The translations under genes and the position numbers were made by a program. This document shows positions 10,742 through 21,200 of a DNA stretch of 64,000 nucleotides, one piece after another. Source of the DNA: Gadus chalcogrammus (taxonomy: Eukaryota; Chordata; Actinopteri; Gadiformes; Gadidae); the NCBI RefSeq assembly GCF_026213295.1, contig NC_079426.1:24671678-24735677 (forward strand). The letters run 5' to 3'. The stretch's first letter is position 1, and every line of letters starts with the position of its first letter. Below the pieces are notes generated by a model. That model made no database searches. It worked only from the letters and a program-made list of their open reading frames with translations, and was not told where the DNA came from.

Positions 10742-12143
10742 TCTAGCAGGATCGTAAAGCCAACATAAAAGTCAGTCAAATTTGAAAAGATAAACCCTAC
10801 ATTCAGTCATTCATACTGTATAGAATCTGATAACCCCTACATTCAGTCATTCATACTGTATAGCTCATAAACCCTACATTAAGGCAGCCTATTTATGGAA
10901 AAAATCATCACAATTATTTTGTTCAATAATTAAATCACGATTAGTTTTCAGTTAGAAAACATGATGCAATGTTGAGCATTTCTCTCCAAAAAATACTTTG
11001 TTACTGAGAACTTAAACAAAATTGTCAAATAGAAAATGTTGAAATAGAAAATAATTTACAGTTATATGTATCCAGCTGCAATTTCTATAAAACATTTAAT
11101 GATTAAAATAAATAAACCTACAAATAAATAAATAGTTTGAACTCGATTATATTAGTTTGGTGATTGTTTGACGCTAAAATCGAAATCGCATAAAAATCGA
11201 TTGCGCTAGGAAGGAATTGTAAACCATTCCTTCGGATTCCCTATCCTTGCACACGGTTTTACACATCAAGGTATTTTTTCTACCATGTGACCCCAGAAGG
11301 GCTCTGTTAAAATTACGTTTTCCTCAAATTTTGCTGTATTCTATGTCGTGACAGCCTATCAACATCAATCCCTGGAGTCCAGTTTAACCTCAAAATGAAA
11401 GAGAAAGTGATTGTTGTAGAATATTCTACACTCGTGCTCGCGAGAGCACACAATTTTGACCGCGCAAATTTCAAAACACTTGAGGATATTGGAGGAGGAG
11501 GAGGAGGAGGAGGAGGGGCTCTTTTGTGATTGTCAATCATGACCGAGATAACCACCATTGCAAGTGGTTTGTTTATGGTTCATAACATCATCCGTAGAAA
11601 CACACAGCTTTTGGCACTGATATTGTATATTATATTGTACAGATATTATATAGATATAAAGCTCCGGGAGTCCGCAAACGTCAACAATCACTTTCTCCTC
11701 CATGTTGCGATTCACTCTGGACTTCAGTTGGCTGTCATGAAAAAGCATCACGCGAAATTCGCGGAAAAGTTAACATTTTCAAACTGAGCAAAGTGTTTTC
11801 GCTAGTAGAATCACACGAAATGCGCCTCATTCTACCATTCCACCAGGATGTTCCTGCCGCTTCATTCGAGCCATTCACGCCACAGCTTTTTCAGTTGAAA
11901 AATGTGCATATAAACACGCCTTGGAATCGACTTTGTATGTATTCGTGCTGCTCCTTCATCGTGAACGCACCTTTCTGCGAGTATAATATTTGATTGGCTT
12001 TTGGTATGAACGCACCTTAAATTGTTTTGATGAGCCTATTAATGATGTGGAAAATATCAACGTTCAACCTGCCCTCAGACTGCAGCCTATGTAGCCTACT
12101 CCTTTATAACTATTCTCTTCTCTTCCTCACCTTTCCCGCAGAC
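10742..12143. other. No gene recognised upstream of cbr1
   Basis: The stretch holds a 32-bp direct repeat (aaccctacattcagtcattc, near 10795 and 10832), a GGA-type trinucleotide run at 11490-11517, and a partial copy of the dispersed repeat also found at 870-1520 (about 11530-11760). The cbr1 promoter and 5' noncoding exon should lie here or further upstream, but I see no clear TATA box or CpG island. Confidence 0.45.
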
Positions 12144-12256
12144 ATGTCTACTAAGGTTGCCGTGGTAACGGGCAGTAACAAGGGGATTGGTCTAGCCATC
12201 GTCAAGGCGTTGTGCCAGCAGTTTGAGGGTGTGGTCTACGTCACCGCCAGAGACAT
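12144..12256 (+). CDS. cbr1: cbr1 coding exon 1
   Basis: Encodes the start Met to TARD, including the Rossmann cofactor loop. The donor is at|gtag; an AT split codon is completed by exon 2. Confidence 0.92.
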
Positions 12257-15200
12257 GTAGGACCACTGGAAGATAATACTGTACTGCTTGTGATAAAGCA
12301 TTTGATAATTACCTCTTTATTTGTTTACACCATTTAAAAAATTTCTGCATGTATTTATTTTGAATATTTATAAGTTCGGCAGATAAGGCACAACTACATA
12401 ATATACTTAGTTACATCTGTGTAATAGTGAGAAACATTGGATCTTCTTATCTTTACACAGTACAGAGAACAAGGCATATTCAGCGATATTGTAGATATGT
12501 GCAAAAATCGCAGTGAATCGCATGTTCGGTACTAAAACATCTGATATTACATAAGTGTAGGCCTATGCAATTGGATATAGAAAATTAATTTCCAAATTTT
12601 GCAAAAAACATGACTTTCAAAAACAAAAGCCATGATCGCAAAGTGGATTTGCATTGACTTTGAAAATTTGACCCAATTTGGTCAACAAAGGGCTGAATAT
12701 AAATTAATCTCAATAAATCCAAAGTGAGTTAGAGTTAGTTTGAGGCATTTTTCTGTGGTTCTAGTGGACGTGGAAAGGAGACCGTGGAGACCTTGGTGTC
12801 GGAAGGACTCAAACCCATGTTCCACCAGCTGGACATCAATGACCTCAGCAGCATCAAGGCGGCAGCAGCGTACTTCAAAGACAAGTACGGAGGTGTAGAT
12901 ATTCTGGTCAACAATGCTGGGATAGCATTTAAAGGTACTGCTGGTTAGTTTCTTGTGCAATATTGTGTTATTATTTTCATTGTCTTCAGCAGGGCAATTG
13001 TGACAAACCATTTCCTTTGTGATTAATAAAGTACTCTGAATCTTAGTTGAATCAGATTCTGAGTACTAGGGTGTTATAATATAATTAGGAAAATATCCTA
13101 ATTATATTATGCAAGTAAGGTGTCATTTGAATGTCCATTTGTGAAAAGGGCAAGGGAGCAGATTTAGTCACTAAACAACCCCAAAATCGTCCCCTATTTC
13201 TATATTTAGACACTGACAACCCAAAAATCCTCCCCTATATCTGTCTTCCCTGCCTCCCTACATTTCAACACCCTTTGGAAGAGTTGTATTCAGGTGCCTG
13301 TGATTGACATTCAAGATGGTCAGAAATAAGCTGGGAGTAGTCTTAAAGTCTTCAATGTCTCTTACAGAGTCAGGCTTATTAAACTCTAAACAGATATTCT
13401 CCTGTCTAAATATATTATCATTTTCAATCGTGTTCTTGTTATTCTTGCTTGGAGCAGATACAACACTGTTTGTGTGCTTACATGTAACTCTGTTTACATC
13501 TTGTTATGTAGGAGCAGACACAACACTGTTTGTGTATTTAACTCTGTTTACATCTTGTATTATCATAGAAGCAGACACAACACCGTTTGCCGTGCAGGCA
13601 GAGGTGACGCTCAAGACCAACTTCTTTGCCACCAGAGACATGCTGACCCACTTCCTACCACTTGTTAAAACTGGAGGTACAGCTAATAAACCACATGGCG
13701 GCATGGGGTGTGATAGAATGCTATTAATAATATATATATTTTTTTTTCATATACGTGTGTGTGTGCAGGTCGTGTGGTCAACATCTCCAGCTTTGTCGGC
13801 TCCCGTACTTTGAATCAATGTAGCCCCGCCCTCCAGGAGCGTTTCCGTAGTGAGGACCTATCAGAGGAGGAGCTAGTGGGACTGATGCAGCGATTCGTTG
13901 AGGAGACCAAGAAAGATGAGCATAAGAAGGGGGGCTGGCCCGACACTGCGTACGGAGTGTCCAAGACCGGTGTGACTGTAAGACTGATAGGTTTCTCTGC
14001 AATCCATGGATATTCCAGCACTGGGTCCTGATTGGGTCCTTATGCGGGCCCCTCAGGGTTTTTGAATTATAGCCTTACCTGCTAACCCTGAAAAAGGGTA
14101 TAAATTGAAGATACCAAGTATACTAATGTATGTGTGCAGCTCTCTCTCTCTTTCTCTTAAAGGAATAATGCTGAAGAGAGAGAGGACAGAGCGATGGACG
14201 ACCAGAGAGTTGAACAGTCTAACATTTACCGTTTTAAAAGCAGTATTACAGACTAACATCTGAAGTCTAATGGCTTCAAAGAAATGGTCCAGTGTAACAA
14301 TCCACTTTTAGGAATAATCCACCTAACCCTATCACCTACAAAAGTACAAACATACAAAACTCTAGTCAGAAATCAGTCAGATAGTGAAGGGAAAAACGGT
14401 CTGTCTAGTTACTGGATCAGATAAAATGAGACGGAGAGGTAATAAAGTCTATCGGCACGAGGACCTTGGATTTATTAAGTAAAGTGGCAACGGTTATACA
14501 GAGTCATAAAGCGTGAGAAATCGAATATGTCTAAGTCCCTAATCAGCGCTGATGGTTCGTCCAGAGCTTCGCCTCCGTGGAAGGTCTGCTTCAGAAGAAG
14601 AGGGAGAAGTGTCTGTGTGATACAGTTTTATGCTGTATCTTCCTCTTGGTGAGGTGTGTGCGTTTGAGACGTATGTGGTTCTGTGTGTCTTTGCGTGACC
14701 TTGGCTCTCAGGCCCTAGTGTGTCTCCTCGTGTTCTTCCTGATGGGGGAGCGCCTCAAAGAGTCTCCTGATTGTGGCCCTCCCGTTCTGAGGATGAAACA
14801 GTGCTTTGCGTGACCTTGGCTCTCAGGCCCTAGTGTATCTCCTCGTGTTCTTCCTGATGGGGGAGCGCCTCAAAGAGTCTCCTGATTGTGGCCCTCCCGT
14901 TCTGAGGATGAAACAGTGCATTGTCTGAGTGTTTACCATTTGCCTGGCGGAGAAATGGGGCCTTAGCTCTGGCCTCGACCTGACTATGTTATCATGTGTG
15001 TGTTATGTGTTTAAAAGTTGAATGTGACTGCCATGTGTTGTGCTCATCAGGCGTTAAGAGTTGACTATTGTAAGGTGACTGCCATGTGATGTGCTGATCA
15101 GGCTGGGGTAGGAGTTAGCTATATTTATAATGTACATGTGATGTGCTCAGCAGGTTATTTTGCCCAACATATCCCCCTCAAGTCGTCGCAAGACGACTTT

Positions 15201-18200
15201 TACTCATTAGGGATACGAGGGATAGGACTCCAGCGCGGGACTATCATTATAACACTTTTTAGAAGTAACAGAAAGAAGGCAAAACAATCATAAAAACAAA
15301 CAACCATGAGTATGGGACTAAAATAAGTCGCTGGACCGGGTGTATGGGGAAACCACGTGGGAGAAACGCCACCCATGCTTCAGACATGGGTATGCCATAC
15401 ACACCCCACCTAGGGGGTGGCATCCACCCCGGCCTTACATCGCGAACAGACGATACCAAGTAAAGTGGCAGCAGGTAATACACAAAAAACAAACATACCA
15501 CAAGCATACAATAATACAAAAAACAAATAACAACAACCAACAACAAAACTAACACCAAACCCTAATAATAACAACGAAATGCAACAATAAAACAAACAGT
15601 AAACAATAAACAAAAATGCAACAATCACACAAATACTACACAATAACAATCACAGGAAAGAAATGCAACCTATAAAACGTGTCCCTAAATAATAGTAATA
15701 ATAATAGAAAGATATGAGGTAGATAACGAATGGCAATCCCCCTCAAGCCATCCCTAGATAACCACATACTTAAGGATGTGAGGAGGAGTTAGCTGGTCGT
15801 GTAACAATAAGCAATCACACGCATGGGGTATCCAGGGTAGGCACGGGGCACGGGAACAACTGAAACCACGGAATAGTCCTGAGCGTCATCACGGGCAGGT
15901 GGTCGCAAGGCGCCACCTGAGCATTAGACCCTTTTATTCAACTGCGCTCAGGACCTCATCTGATAAACGGGCAATCAAGGCCCCTGGAATCTCGCCCGTG
16001 TGTATCCCCGAGCTCCATCTAGTGGGACAGCGATATAAACAACAACATTTACGTTCCCGGCGTCGGTTGCGTAGACGCGGGCATAGATATGGGAGCGGCT
16101 GAAAACAGTGAAGCGTACAGAAGCGAATACAGCCAGGGGCGCCCTCAAGCCTTAAGGGAACGGGCCGCAGCCCCTGGTGCCGGAACGCAGATCCCTGGTC
16201 CGGGCGACGTGGGTGCATCAGGTGGGAGGGGGGTGGTGCCGTTGGCGGGGACGGGAATGCGGGAATGGGGCAGCCCACCTGGAGAGGTTACTAGCACGTC
16301 ACAGGCGGGGGGGGAAAAAGGGGGCGTCGTGGTGGGGTTCCAGCATACGGTGGTGGAAACAGGACGCCGGGGCCGTGCACCTGGAGAGGCCACTAGCACT
16401 CACGGGTAGGTGTCCGGCTCGGCGGGGACACAGTCAGTGGCGGGGGTTGGGAGTGTGTAGGGGAGCTCGTACTCAAAGTCAGGGGTTGCAGGGCGAGGGA
16501 GGCCATACTCACAGTCAAATTTTTCAGGCACCATCTGGTCGTCCAGGGGAAGCTCGTCCAGGCAATCCAGAAGGGGCATGAGGGGGGCTGCTTCGGAGTA
16601 GGGAGGGGGAGGTTGTTTCTCCTTTTCGAGGGCTGTGGTGATGAGGCGTGAGCAGAGGGTGCGGGCACAGGGGATGTAGCAACACCCGCAGCAGACCACA
16701 ATCCCGACGAAGAAAGCCAGGGATGACAGGACGGCCATGAGAAGGCCCTTCCACTTACCACCAAACATGTCAGTCATCCATTTCTCCATGGGGTTGTCGA
16801 CCCCAGAGTCCTCTGCCATCTGGACGGAAAGAGCTCGAAGGCCGGCCAGGGCCCTTGTCACTGACCCGTCAGGGGCCGTGTTGTTGGGAATGAAGGTGCA
16901 GCACTGAGCCCCAAACATCGAACAGACCCCCCCTTTCTTGGCCAACAACATGTCCAGGGCTAGACGGTTTTGATACGCCATTAGAGAGGTGGCGGCCAGT
17001 TGTGAGGCCAAGCCTTCTACCGCGTCGCGAGTCAGGTTGGATAGGCGCTGGACGTTGTAGTGAATGTAATTAATGCGATCTACGTTTGTGTTGGGGGTGA
17101 TTGGAAATATGGCAGAGATAAGGGGTATGTTCTCGAAACCCGCGGCTATCTGATCTGCTAACTTAAACTGGTTTGGAACGCCCCGGGGAACGCCTATGCT
17201 ATCCATGTACGTGGGGGTGTTCTTGGTTAGGTCAAAGTGGTCGGTCAGAGCGGTGTCGCGGCGGTGTCGAGAGGTAGTTTGGTTATTGGGCCCGGGCAAA
17301 CCCCGGGTAAAGAGCGTGACGGGCATAAGTAGGCGCACTATAATGCAGGTTCCGGACCATTGTGCCGGGAGTGTAAGTCTAAGGGTGAATTTGTCACAGG
17401 ACCAGAATAGGTCTTGGCGTCCCAGGCCCGGTTCGGTCATGTTGGGCCAAAGCGTAACGTTCGCGATGGAGTGGCACCACGACGGCGGTACCGCCCCAAC
17501 ATTCACCGCACCGGCCCTGGTGATGCAAGAGTGGGCGTACACCGGGGGAATTGAGTCGTTAAGGCCGGGTGGAAACAGAGAGCTAAGGAGGCCGCAGCCG
17601 GCCGGTTCGGGGGTAACAAACAGAGCTAACATGCAGTGAGAACCGATGGGGTCGCTGGTAAAATCGAACAGTACTGGGGTCGAGATTAGATGGGGGCGAG
17701 CTGACGCACAGGCTACGCAGTCGGACAGCCCCTGGAATCGGTTCGTAGCAGCAATCCAGCTAAGCCATGCATTATCGTCTGCGTAGCCGGTCGCGAGCGC
17801 GATGGAATCGTGGGTGGGGAGCTGCCCCACGGAATCTAAATCAAAAATCGTGACCGGGCCGTCGCAAGTCATTATGGGTCGGACGGGGGTTTAGGAGTTG
17901 TCGTGTTGGCCCTGGAGGCTGGTGCGGTGGGTGTGGTGGGGGCCTTTCTGATGTTGATCACGGCGTTGAAGGGGGCAGTTCCTGGTCCAATGTCCTTGTT
18001 GCCCGCAATGGAAACATGTCCATGGAGATGTTTGTGGCCCTCCTCTGCCTCTTCCTCCTCTTCCTCCTCTGTGTCCTTGGTTTTGGTATTGTGGTTGCTG
18101 GTATTGTAACAGGGGTGGTGCGGGCGCCGGCACCGGGGCGGCCATTGTGTACCCAGGGTAATTGGTGGGTTGGTATCCCGGCTGCAGCCATCCAGGTGGC

Positions 18201-21200
18201 GGGGGCCCTTGACACGCCGGTATCTGATACATTGCGCATGATAGGGGCATTGGTGCTGGTGTTATTGGTGGGGTAGGCGTCGGGGCTGGGGGCGTTGGGG
18301 GTGTCGGCAGTGGGGCCGCTACAGGCATCATACTCATGGGTCCCCATGTCGTCCTTGGTCTTTTGTGCAGCTGGGATTTCTCGGCTAGCTCCTTGATCTG
18401 CATCCTCACGAGTTGCTTCTTCAATTCCTCGTAATCATCATCCTTTTCAAGTCGTTTGTCTTCCTCGAGTCGGTGGTGGTGATTAAGGTGAGCCACCCAT
18501 TCCGTCCGGGGCTTGGAGTGCAGTGCCACCACTGTCTTCAGTCTCCTCTGGACCGTGGGTGGCAGTCCCTGTATTATTGCCCGCTGGAATGTCTGTGTCG
18601 CCAGTTTGCTACTGTGTGGGGGACAGTCATTATTATCCGTCCACAATCCTTCAGCCCTTTCTATGTACTGAAAGATAGATTCTTCAGGTTTGATGGTCAG
18701 GCCGGAGATTCCCACTCTGCCTGCGTCGGCTGGGAAGAGCGCCCTGAGACTCTCCCAGAAGAGGTTTCGGTAAGCTTCGAAGGGGGTGTTGTCAGGTAGG
18801 GCCTCAGTCTTGGTCAGTGTCTCCAGTTCAATGATTCGTCCGGCACCATGTGCCCTGCCGATGATGGCTCGTATGTCTCCCAGGGTCAGGAGATCGCCAG
18901 ACGTCTCAGTTTCAAATCTTCTGATCCAGGCCGAGGCTCCTGCCGTGAGCGTTGGCAAGCGGGCGACCAGGTTGGCCATGTCCCGGTGGCTCCATGGTGT
19001 GTATGCTGCTCTTCCCTCCGCATCTATCAATAGAGGTGCCATAAAAGCCTCTTGTATACCTGGCCGGGGGCGGCGGGGCTCGCTCTTATTGGTACGGGGG
19101 TCCCTTAAGTGATCTGGGTCAGGGCTGAACTGGGAGGGGGTCATTAATGGGGAAGGTAGGGTGTATGAGGCGGGGGCTTTTGGCTGGGACTGAACTGGTG
19201 TTGTCGATTCTAGGGGACAGAACAATCTCGGCATGGGTAGGTGAGCCCTCTCCGGGGAGGGTGGGGGTGAGTGGCTGTCAGTGGGCCGGGAGGCTGAGGA
19301 TCGCTCTCTGTCTTGGCTTCTCTGGTGTTCGTCTTGCCAATCCTCTCCGGGGGCTCTTCGTCGCTCGTCCGACATGGTGGGCGTGTTCGCCGCTTCTTCT
19401 TACAGCAGCCTGGTATGGGGGTGGTCGGGGTTGTGGACGCCTTTGCACTGAAGGCCGGATGCGGGGAGGTTTGTCTTTTTAGCTTTATTAGTAACTGGGA
19501 TAATCCTTCTAACAGGGGGTGATCGAGAGTCGGGGTTGGATTGGTATTGATGCTGTCTATTTGGAGGCGATGTAGTCGGGGAAGGGCAGGGTTGTTGTTG
19601 TCCAGCAGTGGGCACTGTAGTTGGGGAAGGGCAGAGTCGGAGTGGTCCAGCAGGGGGCGCTGTAGTTGAGGAAGGGTAGGGCTGGAGTGGTCCAGTAGGG
19701 GGCGGTGTAGTTGAGGAAGGGTAGGGCTGGAGTGGTCCAGCAGGGGGCGGTGTAGTTGAGGAAGGGTAGGGCTGGAGTGGTCCAGTAGGGGGCGGTGTAG
19801 TTGAGGAAGGGTAGGGCTGGAGTGGTCCAGTAGGGGGCGGTGTAGTTGAGGAAGGGTAGGGCTGGAGTGGTCCAGTAGGGGGCGGTGTAGTTGAGGAAGG
19901 GTAGGGCTGGAGTGGTCCAGTAGGGGGCGGTGTAGTTGAGGAAGGGTAGGGCTGGAGTGGTCCAGCAGGGGGCGGTGTAGTTGAGGAAGGGTAGGGCTGG
20001 AGTGGTCCAGTAGGGGGCGGTGTAGTTGAGGAAGGGTAGGGCTGGAGTGGTCCAGTAGGGGGCGGTGTAGTTGAGGAAGGGTAGGGCTGGAGTGGTCCAG
20101 TAGGGGGCGGTGTAGTTGAGGAAGGGTAGGGCTGGAGTGGTCCAGCAGGGGGCGCTGTAGTTGAGGAAGGGCAGAGTCGGAGTGGTCCAGTAGGGGGCGG
20201 TGTAGTTGGGGAAGGGCAGAGTTGGAGTGGTCCAGCAGGGGGAGGGGGAGGTGTGGCTTGGGACTGAGTGAGAGAACTCAAAAAATGGCGGCCGTGGTGC
20301 TATAACTCTGTGTGACCTGTCTAACACACAAGAGCGGATGAGAGGCTAGGGGGTAACTCTTGTCACTTTTGGAGGAGGAGAACGAGAAAAAAGGAAGAAA
20401 AAACAGGGGGGGGGGAGCAAAAAACAACCACAAGGCCTAGAGACGTTATTCAATACATCCAGATATTCCTTATAGACAATAATCGTTATCTGTCCTTATT
20501 GATTAATCCGCTTCAACAGACTAAACCATCAACCCACGCGGCAAAGAGATGTTGTTTAGTATCGCAGTTTATCTATGCGACAGGTCCAGCAGTAATTCAA
20601 TGAAACACAGTAAAAGAGATATCTCTTATCCTTGTCAACTTATCTAGGTCTAGTTTTAACGGGTCCAACAGTAAATGGAAGCAACACAGTAAAAAGGTTA
20701 TTTATCATTGTCAATTTATCTATTTCCGCAGGTTAAGCCATAGACCGAAGCAATACGTCAGAGAGACATTATTCATTATTATCAATCTATCTATTCTTTC
20801 CTTTACCCGTTTTAACGGGCGAAGATAGAGCGGACCACGCATACACTCACTGATTCACTCACAGATTCTCTCTTTCGCGCAGACGTACACAAACACATAT
20901 CAACAGACTTCTCATTCTGTGTCCCGCACCCACAATCATCAGATACGGCAAAATAGCGTTGAGCATAACAAAGCAAGCAAGCGTTGCACACATAGCCGGG
21001 TTATCATTAATTGATTTATTTCTATATTTAGCCGGCCCACAAATACGCTTGTTCTCTTTCTTTCTCTCTCTCTGGGCCTCTCACACACACACACACACAC
21101 ACACACAGTCTCTCCGTCTCAATCTCTCTGGGCCTCTTACACACACACACACAGCCTCTCCGTCTCAATCTCTCTGGGCCTCTTACACACACACACACAG

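Noticed and set aside
14577..14813. Open frame of 78 codons in the LTR, identical to one at 22522-22758
   Set aside because: The identity only reflects the two LTR copies. The frame has no domain and runs against the viral sense.
15934..16278. 114-codon minus-strand frame in the provirus 3' region as an accessory gene
   Set aside because: No domain or signal is visible, and it overlaps frames in other phases in GC-rich sequence. Chance is likely.
16089..16581. Plus-strand frames over the env 3' end
   Set aside because: They are complements of the GC-rich env tail and have no independent support.
19557..20327. Second long repeat frame (256 codons) in the provirus leader as a protein
   Set aside because: It is kept open by the 45-bp repeat length and ends without relation to gag. 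The in-phase frame is the better candidate.
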